Part shown: positions 1 through 10,136 of the stretch, in pieces
Position numbering within the stretch: position 1 is the first letter of the stretch
Layout of the letters: each line of letters opens with the position of its first letter
Assembly: GCF_900108305.1 (NCBI RefSeq)
Contig: NZ_FNUX01000001.1
Coordinates: forward strand, 62,001 to 126,000
DNA length: 64,000 bases
Direction of reading: 5' to 3'
Origin: Nitrosomonas ureae
GTDB lineage: Bacteria; Pseudomonadota; Gammaproteobacteria; Burkholderiales; Nitrosomonadaceae
Made by a program: the position numbers and the translations under genes
The notes under the pieces: model-generated
The model's input: only the letters and a program-made list of their open reading frames with translations
Told to the model about the DNA's origin: nothing
Databases searched by the model: none

Positions 1-105
1 TGTGCAATCAAGGAAGAAATTTTTAAAACTCGGCTTAATGTTCCATCGTTCTCAAGAAAATATACTTAAAATATTTTTTGCGTGAAATCGAATTCAGTCT
101 ATCGA

Positions 106-2361
106 TCAAATAACTACAGTTTCTTCTTCAAATAGCAGTATTGCTTTGCCATCACTATCCATATCAATCGTCACTTTACCACCATTGACCAAGCGCCCGA
201 ACAATAATTCATCGGCAAGCACACTACGAATTGTATCTTGGATTAAGCGTTCCATAGGTCGCGCACCCATTAACGGATCAAACCCATGTTTCGCAAGATA
301 TTTACGCAAATTCTCCGTGAACGTTGCCTCGACCTTCTTCTCTTGCAACTGACTTTCAAGCTGAATCAGAAATTTATCAGAGACTCGCAAAATAATTTCT
401 TGATCTAAGGGAGCAAAAGAAACAATCGCATCAAGCCTATTACGAAATTCGGGAGTAAATAATTTTTTAATATCAATTAATTCATCGCCAGCAGAATTTG
501 ATTTTGTGAATCCCATTGAAGATTTTGTAAGCGCTTCAGCCCCTGCATTTGTAGTCATGATAATGATGACATTACGCAAATCCGCTTTACGTCCATTATT
601 ATCAGTCAATGTTCCATAATCCATAACTTGCAGAAGGATATTAAAAATATCTGTATGCGCTTTCTCGATCTCATCCAATAATAAAACCGAATAGGGATGT
701 TTAATCACCGCCTCAGTTAACAATCCACCCTGGTCATACCCTACATAACCAGGTGGCGCACCTATCAATCTTGATACTGCGTGACGTTCCATGTACTCGG
801 ACATATCGAAACGATGCAAATGAATACCCAAAGCATAAGCTAACTGCCTCGCCACTTCAGTTTTCCCAACACCTGTTGGACCTGTAAAAAGAAAAGAGCC
901 AACTGGCTTTCTTGAATTACCCAGTCCGCTTCTTGCCATCTTAATAGCCGCTGTCAATGTATTAATTGCATTATCTTGACCAAAAACAACCGCTTTCATA
1001 TCGCGCCCCAACGTTTTCAACTTACTACGATCATTTGTAGAGATATTCTGCGACGGGATTCTTGCGATCTTAGCGACCACACTTTCAATTTCTTCTTTAC
1101 CAATAACCTTGCGTTTCTTCGATTTCGGCAATAGTCGCTGCGCAGCACCAGCTTCATCAAGCACATCTATGGCTTTGTCTGGCAAATGTCTATCATTAAT
1201 GTATCGTTCTGATAATTCTGCAGCAGAAACCAATGCACTGCTGGTATATTTAACCTTATGGTGCTGCTCATAGCGTGACTTCAGACCTCGCAAAATGGCA
1301 ACTGTCTCATCCACGCTCGGCTCGTTGACTTCTATCTGCTGAAAACGCCTTGATAGTGCGTGGTCTTTCTCAAAAATTCCACGATACTCACTAAAAGTTG
1401 TCGCACCGATACAACGCAATTGCCCAGTATTTAGAATCGGTTTCAATAAATTTGAAGCATCCATAACTCCACCAGAGGCAGCACCAGCACCAATAAGCGT
1501 ATGAATTTCATCAATAAATAGAATGGCAGCGGGATTATCAGTTAATTGCTTCAGTAAAGTTTTTAAACGTTGCTCAAAATCTCCCCGGTATTTCGTACCC
1601 GCTAATAAAGCCCCCATATCGAGCGAGTAAATTTGATGCTTTAAAAGTAATTCAGGTACATTTTCCTCGACAATTCGTTTTGCCAAGCCTTCCGCAATAG
1701 CGGTTTTCCCAACACCAGCCTCTCCAACCAGCAATGGGTTATTTTTACGGCGCCTACATAGGATTTGTATCACGCGTTCGATTTCTCTTTCACGTCCCAC
1801 CAAAGGATCAATTTTATTTATTAACGCCAAGTGATTTAGATTTACCGTATAATTCTCAAGCAGTCCGGCAGAATTTGACTCATGTTCGGTATCGCTCTCA
1901 TTCGCAGTTTTAGTATCATTTTCATGCGATATTTTCTTAATACTGTGTGAAATGTAATTCACCACGTCCAAACGTGTCACGCCTCTTTGATGCAAGAAAT
2001 AAACTGCATGCGAATCTTTTTCTCCAAATATCGATACCAATACGTTAGCACCAGTTACCTCCTTTTTCCCAGATGACTGAACATGCAATATGGCCCGTTG
2101 AATAACCCGCTGAAAACCCAGTGTAGGCTGCGTATCAACCTCTTCATTCCCTTTAATTACCGGGGTATGATGTGTTATGTGATCTAATAATGCTGCTCGC
2201 AAATCTTCTATATCTACCAAACAGGCATTTAATACTTCAGCAGCACTTGCATTGTCTATCATCGCCAACAACAAGTGTTCTACCGTAATGAATTCATAGC
2301 GCTTCTGCCTCGACTCTACGAATGCCATATGCAAGCTAACTTCTAAATCTGGTGCAATCAT
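106..2361 (-). CDS. clpA: ATP-dependent Clp protease ATP-binding subunit ClpA
   Basis: AAA+ unfoldase that feeds substrates to the ClpP peptidase in the cytoplasm. The 751 residues match the usual ClpA size (about 750-760). An N-terminal Clp-N repeat region comes first, then AAA module 1 with Walker [10 protein letters not shown] and Walker [10 protein letters not shown], then AAA module 2 with Walker [10 protein letters not shown] and [10 protein letters not shown]. The arginine-finger region ([10 protein letters not shown]) and C-terminal D2 small domain are present. It lies one base downstream of clpS on the same strand, the classical clpS-clpA arrangement, so the two are almost surely cotranscribed. 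ClpB and ClpC are excluded by the lack of a long middle coiled coil and by the clpS neighbour. Confidence 0.97.
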   Translation of the reverse strand: MIAPDLEVSLHMAFVESRQKRYEFITVEHLLLAMIDNASAAEVLNACLVDIEDLRAALLDHITHHTPVIKGNEEVDTQPTLGFQRVIQRAILHVQSSGKKEVTGANVLVSIFGEKDSHAVYFLHQRGVTRLDVVNYISHSIKKISHENDTKTANESDTEHESNSAGLLENYTVNLNHLALINKIDPLVGREREIERVIQILCRRRKNNPLLVGEAGVGKTAIAEGLAKRIVEENVPELLLKHQIYSLDMGALLAGTKYRGDFEQRLKTLLKQLTDNPAAILFIDEIHTLIGAGAASGGVMDASNLLKPILNTGQLRCIGATTFSEYRGIFEKDHALSRRFQQIEVNEPSVDETVAILRGLKSRYEQHHKVKYTSSALVSAAELSERYINDRHLPDKAIDVLDEAGAAQRLLPKSKKRKVIGKEEIESVVAKIARIPSQNISTNDRSKLKTLGRDMKAVVFGQDNAINTLTAAIKMARSGLGNSRKPVGSFLFTGPTGVGKTEVARQLAYALGIHLHRFDMSEYMERHAVSRLIGAPPGYVGYDQGGLLTEAVIKHPYSVLLLDEIEKAHTDIFNILLQVMDYGTLTDNNGRKADLRNVIIIMTTNAGAEALTKSSMGFTKSNSAGDELIDIKKLFTPEFRNRLDAIVSFAPLDQEIILRVSDKFLIQLESQLQEKKVEATFTENLRKYLAKHGFDPLMGARPMERLIQDTIRSVLADELLFGRLVNGGKVTIDMDSDGKAILLFEEETVVI

Positions 2362-2362
2362 T

Positions 2363-2671
2363 TTAGTTTTCCTCCATTACACACCTAAGTGGATGCTGAT
2401 TTCTTCTACTAAATTCAATAACCTGTTTGACTTTAGTACTTGCAATATCACCAGGGTATATACCACACACACCCACTCCTTCTGTATGTACCTTTAACAT
2501 TATCAATGTCGCCTGTTCTTGATTCATGGAGAAAAACGACTTTAGTACCTCAACCACAAATTCCATTGGAGTGAAGTCATCATTTAATAGTAAAATTTTA
2601 TAAAGAGGGGGGGGCTTATGCTTAACCTTCTCTTGTGAAAGCTTAACGGTTTCAGACTTACTCTCCGTCAT
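2363..2671 (-). CDS. clpS: ClpS adaptor (N-end rule)
   Basis: Small adaptor (102 residues) that delivers N-degron substrates to ClpA. The family signature [16 protein letters not shown] is intact, and the KVHTEG segment carries the conserved histidine of the substrate pocket. The N-terminal 20-odd residues are a charged extension as in other ClpS proteins. The gene precedes clpA with a one-base gap. The codons for the PPP stretch contain a run of eight C on the coding strand (eight G at 2607-2614 on the plus strand), a possible slippage site near the 5' end. Confidence 0.96.
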   Translation of the reverse strand: MTESKSETVKLSQEKVKHKPPPLYKILLLNDDFTPMEFVVEVLKSFFSMNQEQATLIMLKVHTEGVGVCGIYPGDIASTKVKQVIEFSRRNQHPLRCVMEEN

Positions 2672-2883
2672 GAATGTTTCCTATTCAAACTAATAAATTT
2701 CCAATCATAAAATATAGTACAAAAGACGTTACTACACTAAAGACATAACATATTTAACGATTACGACAAAATTTTCAAGTATCTTGAGACAATTACTTTT
2801 CCCTTAACCACAAAAACGGCATCACTGCGATATTTTCCAATACAGAGCAATACAAGAAATGAATTTCAGAGAAGATTAAAAAA

Positions 2884-2991
2884 TTGGATATCAAACTTAA
2901 TTCTATTTTGGCCCAGATTAAAGAATGTTCCGCTTGTATTTTACCATTGCATTATCAAACAATCTGCTTGGGTGCAGCAACAATGGATTAG
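2884..2991 (+). pseudogene. Possible relic of a uracil-DNA glycosylase-like N-terminus
   Basis: A short open stretch reads LDIKLNSILAQIKECSAC followed by ILPLHYQ and stops at 2989-2991. The pattern hydrophobic-LAQI-x-x-C-x-x-C-x-x-LPL resembles the N-terminus of the uracil-DNA glycosylase-like family that binds an Fe-S cluster. No in-frame ATG precedes it and nothing recognisable follows. I infer a decayed fragment. The similarity is by eye and weak; chance is a real alternative. Confidence 0.25.
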
Positions 2992-3255
2992 AATAATTCC
3001 CATCATACTGACGATTGCATCATTATCTCTGATTTTTTAGGATGTTTGCATTCAGCTGTTCAAACGTTATTCCCGGCCTGAAATGCAAAGCTATATACGG
3101 TAATGATTTCAACTTTTCTAAGGTGTCATCGTGTGCTATAATAATATTTCTCGTACTTCATCTTATTGCCAATAATAACTCCTGAAAAAAGCAGGAACGA
3201 TAGAAGTTGAGCGTGCAGGCAAAGAAAACCAGTACAGAATACAGTAATCTTCTTT

Positions 3256-3450
3256 TCAATAAACCGTTAAATGGACACAGTTGGGATATTTTTTATAGAC
3301 AACAGAACCATTTTTCAATCTCATCAAGGCATTATCATTGGAATGCTTTGATCGTGAATTGGTAAACTCGGTGATACATAGCTTTTCCGCAAGCACATCA
3401 GCGGGGCTGAGTGTTCGGTGGTTTATACTGTCTTTATCTTGATATACCTG
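3256..3450 (-). pseudogene. Relic of an rve-type (DDE) transposase, catalytic-domain end
   Basis: The minus strand from 3450 to 3256 reads VYQDKDSINHRTLSPADVLA, then EKLCITEFTNSRSKHSNDNA, then LMRLKNGSVVYKKYP. This resembles the last third of an integrase-core transposase, where HSDNGSEY-like and SKHSNDNALVE-like motifs surround the final catalytic glutamate. Here the expected VE after NDNAL reads MR, so that glutamate is missing. A stop (3451-3453) interrupts the 5' side and no start exists. It is a decayed insertion-sequence remnant. The IS family cannot be fixed by eye; terminal repeats were not found. Confidence 0.6.
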
Positions 3451-3487
3451 TCAACCCATAAAAAATTGCATACCTTAAGCATAAATA

Positions 3488-3676
3488 TCATGCATCCTCT
3501 TGCAGAAATGCCTCGACCTGCACCAGGTCTATTGTTTGTAGCTTATATACCTTATTCAGATCGATTGTCATGTCTCGCATAGTGGACAACGCAGAATCTA
3601 ATCGCTCAAACTCATTTGTTGGAAATGCGACAACCTCCTCAGATTCATTTCTACTGGAGGAGACTACCGCTTGACT
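3488..3676 (-). pseudogene. Coding-like relic, unidentified
   Basis: The minus strand is open for 62 codons between stops, with no ATG, GTG or TTG near its 5' end. The predicted peptide includes SSRNESEEVVAFPTNEFERL and later MRDMTIDLNKVYKLQTIDL, ending VEAFLQEDA. Its composition (acidic, alternating hydrophobic, few rare residues) looks like real protein rather than a random frame. I do not recognise the family. Together with the transposase relic beside it, it suggests that this 1.1-kb gap is a graveyard of inactivated genes. Confidence 0.3.
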
Positions 3677-3810
3677 TTAATCCAGGATTTGCGTAAAACA
3701 GCAAATGGCGTTTGGCTTCAAGTTCTTTATGGATCGATTTTGCTCATAAATAGTTTTGAATTTCAAATAGTATTAGGGTTTCCGGCCCAGTTTTTATATA
3801 GGAAGTAGAA

Positions 3811-4014
3811 ATGGCAACAGGTACAGTAAAATGGTTCAATGATTCTAAAGGTTTTGGTTTTATTACTCCTGATGACGGTAGCGAGGATTTGTTTGCACAC
3901 TTCTCGGCAATCAATATGTCTGGTTTTAAAACCCTTAAAGAAGGTCAGAAAGTGAGTTTTGATGTCACTCAGGGACCAAAGGGGAAACAAGCCTCAAATA
4001 TCCAGGCCACCTAA
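3811..4014 (+). CDS. Cold-shock protein (CspA family)
   Basis: A 67-residue single cold-shock domain that binds single-stranded RNA/DNA and acts as an RNA chaperone. Both nucleic-acid-binding motifs are present: [12 protein letters not shown] (RNP1) and DLFAHFSAI (RNP2-like). Its length is that of CspA-type proteins. An AGGAAG Shine-Dalgarno sequence lies about seven bases upstream of the ATG. It is monocistronic, with a hairpin downstream at 4091-4127. Which csp paralogue this is cannot be decided here. Confidence 0.96.
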   Translation: MATGTVKWFNDSKGFGFITPDDGSEDLFAHFSAINMSGFKTLKEGQKVSFDVTQGPKGKQASNIQAT

Positions 4015-4090
4015 CTTTCATAACTACTGGCCTAGAAACTTAGTCTTATTAACTGGCCAAAGCAATAAAAAATTTTCTCTATATAAGAGC

Positions 4091-4127
4091 ACCCCTTTGC
4101 TTTGTTGTATTACACGTAGCAAGGGGT
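4091..4127 (+). terminator. Hairpin after the cold-shock gene
   Basis: ACCCCTTTGCT pairs with AGCAAGGGGT (one bulged T) around a 16-base loop. It sits between the convergent csp and icd genes. There is no clean T-run, so it may act as a weak or bidirectional terminator. Confidence 0.5.
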
Positions 4128-4169
4128 ATTACTCCACCTCGATAGTCAACTGAAATATTCCATGAGTAT

Positions 4170-5420
4170 TTAGTTCATGGAATTGATCATTGCATTACCA
4201 AAATCCGAACAGGAAACTTTCTTAGCATTAGTCATCTGCCGGGCGAAATCATAAGTAACAATTCCGTTCTGAATAGTCTTTTCCATAGATTTAATAATCT
4301 TGTCAGCTGCTTCAATCCATCCAATATGTCGCAGCATCATTTCCGCTGACAGTATTATTGAACCAGGGTTTACTTGATTCTTTCCAGCATATTTAGGTGC
4401 TGTGCCATGTGTTGCTTCGAAAACTGCCACTACATCGCCGAGATTAGCACCAGGCGCTATCCCAATCCCACCCACCTGTGCAGCCAAAGCATCAGATATA
4501 TAATCCCCATTCAAATTCAGTGTTGCAACAACATCATACTCTTCTGGGCGAAGCAAGATTTGTTGAAGAAAAGCATCGGCAATTACATCTTTGATAATAA
4601 TTCCACCCATTGCCGAGGGTAATTTCATCCACGGTCCGCCATCCAGCAACTCCGCTCCGAATTCACTGGCAGCCAATGCATACCCCCACTTTTTGAATGC
4701 ACCTTCAGTAAACTTCATAATATTACCTTTATGCACTAATGTAACCGACTCGCGCTTGTTGTCAATGGCGTACTGAATCGCTCTCCGAACAAAACGCTCT
4801 GTTCCCTCTTTTGAGACTGGCTTAATGCCGATACTAGAAGATCGAGGAAAACGTATACTGGTCACCCCCATATCTTTAATCAAAAAATCAATAACCTTTA
4901 TTACAGACTCTGACCCCGCCTCCCACTCTATGCCCGCATAGATATCTTCAGAATTTTCACGAAAAATAACCATATCCGTTTTTTCTGGATTTTTTAATGG
5001 ACTCGGAACACCATAAAAATAGCGCACAGGTCTCAAACAAATATATAAATCCAGTTTTTGTCGTAAAGCTACATTAATTGAACGAATTCCACCACCAACC
5101 GGTGTTGTTAACGGACCTTTGATTGAGACCACAAATTCTTTAGCAGCTTGCAATGTCTCTTCCGGCAACCATACATCTGGTCCATAAACATGAGTCGATT
5201 TCTCACCCGCATAAATTTCCATCCATGATATCTTTCGTTGCCCACCGTAAGCTTTCTCAATGGCTGAATCAACAACGCTACGCATCACTGGGGTAATATC
5301 AACACCAATTCCATCGCCTTCAATAAAAGGAATTATTGGATTGTCAGGCACTTCTAATGAATAATCATCATTAACTTTAATCCGCTCTCCCTTACTAGGC
5401 ACCTTTATATGCTGATACAT
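4170..5420 (-). CDS. icd: Isocitrate dehydrogenase (NADP+)
   Basis: TCA-cycle enzyme that oxidises isocitrate to 2-oxoglutarate and makes NADPH. The 416 residues equal the length of the Escherichia coli enzyme. The substrate-binding loop [15 protein letters not shown] carries the serine that IDH kinase modifies in enterics, plus the conserved arginines. [17 protein letters not shown] has the lysine-tyrosine pair that marks NADP preference. A GGAGAGG ribosome site precedes the ATG. The gene is convergent with csp and divergent from the RpfE-type gene. No aceK lies nearby, so phosphorylation control is not supported by context. Confidence 0.97.
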   Translation of the reverse strand: MYQHIKVPSKGERIKVNDDYSLEVPDNPIIPFIEGDGIGVDITPVMRSVVDSAIEKAYGGQRKISWMEIYAGEKSTHVYGPDVWLPEETLQAAKEFVVSIKGPLTTPVGGGIRSINVALRQKLDLYICLRPVRYFYGVPSPLKNPEKTDMVIFRENSEDIYAGIEWEAGSESVIKVIDFLIKDMGVTSIRFPRSSSIGIKPVSKEGTERFVRRAIQYAIDNKRESVTLVHKGNIMKFTEGAFKKWGYALAASEFGAELLDGGPWMKLPSAMGGIIIKDVIADAFLQQILLRPEEYDVVATLNLNGDYISDALAAQVGGIGIAPGANLGDVVAVFEATHGTAPKYAGKNQVNPGSIILSAEMMLRHIGWIEAADKIIKSMEKTIQNGIVTYDFARQMTNAKKVSCSDFGNAMINSMN

Positions 5421-5631
5421 AACCTCTCCAAGTATTCAAAAATGCAATTTGCAAGAAAAATTTTACCAATTTACAATAAGCTTAATTCTCTATGCATTAT
5501 ACGTGTAAACACAATGCCTTTCCATGCTGACACGGCCTCATTCATGCATATAGCATTACCTCGAATTTGTATCAGCAGCAACCCGGTCACTGGCTCTACA
5601 AAACATTTCTGGAGTGTCTCGTTTCTTCATA

Positions 5632-6666
5632 ATGAATATTAACCTTTTAATTCCAAATCTATTTTGGTCCGATACTTCACAGCCAGAAATCTATGATGGC
5701 TTATTAATTGATTCTTTAGAAACACTGCTATCCAAAGGCATTTCCAAGACAAATTCATCTCTCGAAATGGAAACCTGGTTGTGTAAACAATTTAACTTGG
5801 AACAACAACATGGAAACTGGCCTATTGCACCATTGATGTTACACATTGATGCTCCCGCGCTGGCAAAAACAAGTAAAGATTTCTGGATGTGTGCCGATCC
5901 TGTTCATCTCCGAATTGAACAAAACCATATCATGCTAGCAGATAGCCAATCTTTCAAAATTTCCCCAGAAGAAGCAGAGCAGTTCATGCAGGACTTGAAT
6001 CGTTATCTCGGTAACTCGAATTTTATTTTTTCAGCCTTCCATCCGCATCGCTGGTACATTCGAATACCCAACGCGCCTGAAATGCAGACGCATACACTCA
6101 GTCAGGTCACGTGCAAGAACATTAATAATTTCTTGCCAACAGGCAAAGACAGCATCATCTGGCATAAAATCTTTAACGAAGTACAAATGCTGCTGCATGA
6201 GCACCCCATTAACCAATCTCGAGAATCTCGCGGCGAATTGGTCATTAATAGTATTTGGTTTGGAGGGGGGGGAAACATACTTCGGTCAATACACTCTCCT
6301 TACACACACATATGGAGCAATGATGACTTTTCTCGGTCACTAGCACTAGCTAGCAGTATTAATCACTTAAATCTACCTACTGATGTTAACAATTGGCTCC
6401 AAACTAAGACATCAGGGAATCATCTCGTAGTACTGGATTCGCTACGTAGTCCAGCAAAATACAGGAATGCATATGAATGGCGTGAAACCCTCAAAAATAT
6501 GGAACATAATTGGTTTCTACCCTTATATAGAGCAATTAAGAATGGAAAAGTCAGCCGATTGACCATAACAACATCGAACGAGATTGCTTCAAATGACTTC
6601 GCCATAACACGCTCTGATCTATGGAAATTCTGGTTATTTAGTAAACCACTTTCCACTCACGGTTGA
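5632..6666 (+). CDS. Regulatory protein of RpfE type (phosphoglycerate mutase-related)
   Basis: A 344-residue protein starting MNINLLIPNLFW, which matches the LLIPdLFW start of betaproteobacterial proteins annotated as RpfE-type regulatory or cofactor-independent phosphoglycerate mutase-related. PIAPLMLHIDAPAL and the RWYIRI, NSIWFGGGG and VVLDSLR segments fit that family. Its biochemical role is not established. I prefer the ATG at 5632 to the in-frame GTG at 5614 because family members begin just before LLIP; neither has a convincing ribosome site. A run of eight G at 6265-6272 encodes the GGGG. It lies upstream of the PAS-EAL gene on the same strand. Confidence 0.75.
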   Translation: MNINLLIPNLFWSDTSQPEIYDGLLIDSLETLLSKGISKTNSSLEMETWLCKQFNLEQQHGNWPIAPLMLHIDAPALAKTSKDFWMCADPVHLRIEQNHIMLADSQSFKISPEEAEQFMQDLNRYLGNSNFIFSAFHPHRWYIRIPNAPEMQTHTLSQVTCKNINNFLPTGKDSIIWHKIFNEVQMLLHEHPINQSRESRGELVINSIWFGGGGNILRSIHSPYTHIWSNDDFSRSLALASSINHLNLPTDVNNWLQTKTSGNHLVVLDSLRSPAKYRNAYEWRETLKNMEHNWFLPLYRAIKNGKVSRLTITTSNEIASNDFAITRSDLWKFWLFSKPLSTHG

Positions 6667-6747
6667 AAAACCAAATAAATAATACTTCATTTGTTATACA
6701 TAGTAGCAACGCATCTTAACCTATGCCACCAGGAATAAGGAATTACC

Positions 6748-8256
6748 GTGCAAAAGAACTCATTATTAAATAACGTCAAGCCCTACTTGCCTATTTGCAT
6801 TTCCCTGATTATATTGCTTATTATTACAGGCACATATATTACCAATGAACTCCCTTCCCATTGGTTACCTGCATTATGGTTTTCCTTACTCTTCGCAATA
6901 TTAATAGTAGTCATTCAGTTAGCGCACGCTGAGAAAAATACCAGGAGCCTTGATAATCAGCTCAATATCGCTAAGGAAAGACTCGGAAATGAGATTAAGC
7001 ATCGACTTTGGGCCGAAAAAACAGCCTCAGAAAACAAGATAAAATCACAATTTATTGATGAGAATTTTCCTGTTATGTTAGCCTATTTTAATACCGAACT
7101 CCGCTGTCGGTATCATAATCGAATTTTCCGCCGATGGTTTGGATTAAATTCTGATCAGATTGATGGCCGCTGTTTAAAAGAATTTTCAAATGAAGAATTC
7201 TTCTCTGACATTCAGAATAATATTGAAAAAATCTTAACTGGAAAAACAATACACAACGAACGAGTTCTTAAGTCTACCAAAGGCTTTCCCTATATTTTCA
7301 CAGAACAATATCTTCCTCACATTGACAATAAAGGAAGAACTATTGGCTTCTATACGTTGCACACCCCGCGCGCGCAAGAAAAAAGCCGCGTCCTCTCAAA
7401 AAATAATAAAGATGAGGATAAAATAAAACTCGAGTTAAAAAAATCTATTGAGGCAACAGCTAACAATGATATAAAGCTTCAACAAAACAATCAACCACTC
7501 TCATCAAAATCAGGCATTACTGCGGCACGTATTGCTCAAGCAATTGATGGGGAAGAGTTTAATCTTTATTGCCAAAAAATAATTCCCATCAAACCTCCTA
7601 ATTCATCTTCCTTACATTATGAGATTCTGATTCGGATGCATGAGGAAGAAAATAACCTGATGCCTCCAGGTTCATTCTTACCTCTCGTCGATCAATTCCA
7701 AATGATGCCTAAGCTGGATCGGTGGATCATTAATCATATCGTTCAATGGCTGTCGATTCACCCCGAAGCCAATTCGGTATTTCACCTGAATTTGGCCAGA
7801 GATACTTTAAAAGATTTAGCCTTTCCCAATTTTATTCAAGATCAATTACGAAAAACCAAAGTCGCTGGCTCCAGTCTTTGCTTCGAAATCGAAGTCTCAG
7901 ATGCAAAAGATAATATGACAGATACACATATCTTCACACAAAAAATTCATGAATTAGGTTGCTTGGTTTCACTTTGTAGCTTTAGCGATAACCCTGATTC
8001 ATTAAATATACAGAGCAAAATTAAAGTGGATTACTTGAAAATTGATGGTAGCATTGTTTGCAATATACTTCGTGACGAAGAAGATTTAGCCAAGATAAAA
8101 ACCATTCATCAACTTGCTCAAGAAGCCAATATCAAAACGATTGCCGAATTAGTTGAAACTGACGATATCATTGCAAAATTACAAGAGATTGGCATTAATT
8201 ATGCTCAAGGGTTCGGTATTGCAAAACCCCATCCTTTTAATGATCTTGAAACTTAA
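6748..8256 (+). CDS. Membrane PAS-EAL protein with degenerate EAL motifs
   Basis: 502 residues. Two transmembrane segments (about 14-30 and 40-60) are followed by a short coiled linker, a PAS fold (about 103-205), a polar linker and an EAL domain (about 258-495). EAL domains hydrolyse cyclic di-GMP. Several family positions remain (YEIL at 291-294, FEIE at 379-382, KID at 431-433, ELVE at 467-470, QGFG). The metal-binding DDFGTG loop, however, reads CSFSDN at 410-415, so both aspartates are gone. It is probably a catalytically dead c-di-GMP sensor or partner. The start is GTG with AATAAGG seven bases upstream. A small inverted repeat at 8297-8322 follows the gene. Confidence 0.85.
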   Translation: MQKNSLLNNVKPYLPICISLIILLIITGTYITNELPSHWLPALWFSLLFAILIVVIQLAHAEKNTRSLDNQLNIAKERLGNEIKHRLWAEKTASENKIKSQFIDENFPVMLAYFNTELRCRYHNRIFRRWFGLNSDQIDGRCLKEFSNEEFFSDIQNNIEKILTGKTIHNERVLKSTKGFPYIFTEQYLPHIDNKGRTIGFYTLHTPRAQEKSRVLSKNNKDEDKIKLELKKSIEATANNDIKLQQNNQPLSSKSGITAARIAQAIDGEEFNLYCQKIIPIKPPNSSSLHYEILIRMHEEENNLMPPGSFLPLVDQFQMMPKLDRWIINHIVQWLSIHPEANSVFHLNLARDTLKDLAFPNFIQDQLRKTKVAGSSLCFEIEVSDAKDNMTDTHIFTQKIHELGCLVSLCSFSDNPDSLNIQSKIKVDYLKIDGSIVCNILRDEEDLAKIKTIHQLAQEANIKTIAELVETDDIIAKLQEIGINYAQGFGIAKPHPFNDLET

Positions 8257-8367
8257 GCTCAAATCATAAGCCGCTATTCAATATATTAGAAAAAGAAGAA
8301 CAACTCTTCATGTGGTTGTTCTCCTGATTCCAGGTCTCTACCATTAGTCAATACTTCTCATCATTCA

Positions 8368-9750
8368 TCACAAAGCCTTGACCATATGCTCAACGACTTT
8401 TTTAGCATCCCCGAATATCATCATGGTTTTATCCATATAGAATAGGTCATTATCAAGACCAGCATAACCTACAGCCATGCTGCGTTTGACCACCATAACG
8501 GTACGCGCTTTATGCGCATCCAGTATCGGCATACCATAAATCGGGCTACCGGGAACGTTCGCTGCCGGATTCACCACATCATTCGCACCCAATACCAGCA
8601 CAACATCTGTGTTTGAAAAATCGCTATTGATTTCATCCATTTCCAGAACTTGTTCATAAGGGATCTCGGCCTCTGCCAACAATACATTCATGTGCCCCGG
8701 CATACGCCCCGCTACCGGATGAATCGCAAAGCGTACGTTAACGCCTTTTTCGTGCAATATTTCAGCCAATTCCTTCACAGCATGTTGCGCTCTCGCAACG
8801 GCCAAGCCATATCCAGGAACAATAATGATGCTGTCGGCATTACCCATTAAGAAAGCGGCATCTTCCGCACTGCCACTGCGGTATGTCTTCTGTACACCAT
8901 CATCCGCCGCCGCTACGCTTCCGCCATCACTGCCAAAACCACCCAATATAACTGATAGAAATGGCCGATTCATGGCTTTACACATGATATACGAGAGAAT
9001 CGCACCCGAACTGCCTACCAGCGATCCTGCAATGATCAACATTGGATTGCCCAAAGAAAAACCAATACCTGCAGCAGCCCAACCCGAATAGGAGTTAAGC
9101 ATGGATATCACTACCGGCATATCAGCACCGCCAATAGGAATAATAATCAGGAATCCCAAGATGAAAGCAATTGCGGTCATTGCAATAAATGCGGTCCAGT
9201 TGGTCGTTTCGCTAAAGAAAAACCACAGACCAAATCCGATCATGATGATTGCCAGCAACAAATTAAGCATATGCTGACCGCTGAAAACAATCGGAGTACC
9301 ACTCATGCGTCCTGACAGCTTCAGGAACGCGATGACTGAACCGGACCATGTCATGGCGCCAATAAAGGTACCCAAAAACAATTCCAGCTTACTGCCCCCG
9401 GGAAGAATCTCTGGCAAACCGAATGAAACCGGATTATTGACCGCCGCAACCGCAATAAATACTGCTGCCAGACCAACCAGTGAATGCATAAAAGCAACCA
9501 ATTCAGGCATTGCTGTCATCTGTACGCGTTGCGCCACAACCGCGCCAATGATGCCACCCACCGCAATACATCCCAGAATCAAAAGCCAGTTCTGCGTAAG
9601 CGTCAAAGTTGTGGCAACAGCAATCGCCATACCCACCATGCCGAACAAATTTCCACGACGCGCAGATTCCGGCGAGCTTAGGCCTTTTAGTGCAAGTATA
9701 AAAAATACTGAAGCAACTAAATATGCAAGTGCTACCATATTTGCTGACAT
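8368..9750 (-). CDS. pntB: NAD(P) transhydrogenase subunit beta
   Basis: Membrane subunit plus NADP(H)-binding domain of the proton-translocating transhydrogenase. About the first 260 residues hold eight or more hydrophobic segments. The C-terminal domain III carries PGYGLAVARAQ (nucleotide fold) and VLVLGANDVVNPAA, both family hallmarks. At 460 residues it has the normal PntB length. It starts directly after the pntAB stop codon, so it is translated from the same message as the two alpha subunits. Expected role: NADPH supply driven by the proton gradient, useful to an autotroph. Confidence 0.97.
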   Translation of the reverse strand: MSANMVALAYLVASVFFILALKGLSSPESARRGNLFGMVGMAIAVATTLTLTQNWLLILGCIAVGGIIGAVVAQRVQMTAMPELVAFMHSLVGLAAVFIAVAAVNNPVSFGLPEILPGGSKLELFLGTFIGAMTWSGSVIAFLKLSGRMSGTPIVFSGQHMLNLLLAIIMIGFGLWFFFSETTNWTAFIAMTAIAFILGFLIIIPIGGADMPVVISMLNSYSGWAAAGIGFSLGNPMLIIAGSLVGSSGAILSYIMCKAMNRPFLSVILGGFGSDGGSVAAADDGVQKTYRSGSAEDAAFLMGNADSIIIVPGYGLAVARAQHAVKELAEILHEKGVNVRFAIHPVAGRMPGHMNVLLAEAEIPYEQVLEMDEINSDFSNTDVVLVLGANDVVNPAANVPGSPIYGMPILDAHKARTVMVVKRSMAVGYAGLDNDLFYMDKTMMIFGDAKKVVEHMVKAL

Positions 9751-10059
9751 TTACACGTTTCCTTTTTTATCTTTTTTCTTGAACATTTCCAGCATCCGTT
9801 GACTCACCAGAAACCCACCAAAAACATTGATTGCTGCCAGTGTAACTGCAGCAGCACCTAGCCAAACACCCCAGTCAGTCTCCGTCGGCCCTGCAGCCAA
9901 CATTGCACCGACAAGAATAATACCGGAAATAGCGTTAGTCACTGACATCAGAGGGGTATGCAGAGCCGGTGTAACGTTCCACACAACATGATAGCCAACA
10001 AAAACTGCCAGTACAAAAACCGTTAGATTGATAATAACCGGATCAATTTCACCAATCAT
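9751..10059 (-). CDS. pntAB: NAD(P) transhydrogenase subunit alpha, part 2
   Basis: A 102-residue membrane part of a split alpha subunit, as in Rhodospirillum rubrum. It has three hydrophobic segments ([20 protein letters not shown], then the [12 protein letters not shown] and [16 protein letters not shown] regions) and a charged C-terminus. The reading frame is open further upstream, but ATG 10059 has AAAGGAG six bases before it and gives the family's usual N-terminus (MIGEIDPV), so I choose it. It sits between pntAA and pntB. Confidence 0.93.
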   Translation of the reverse strand: MIGEIDPVIINLTVFVLAVFVGYHVVWNVTPALHTPLMSVTNAISGIILVGAMLAAGPTETDWGVWLGAAAVTLAAINVFGGFLVSQRMLEMFKKKDKKGNV

Positions 10060-10136
10060 ATTTACTCCTTTAAAATTCGTTAACTGTACTTTCTTGATGC
10101 AACAACTAAAAAGCGTTTTTAGTTTATCGCGGGTGA

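Noticed and set aside
9305-9802. 165-codon plus-strand frame opposite pntB
   Set aside because: Antisense shadow of a well-supported gene; rich in Thr/Ala/Pro as expected from a reverse frame.
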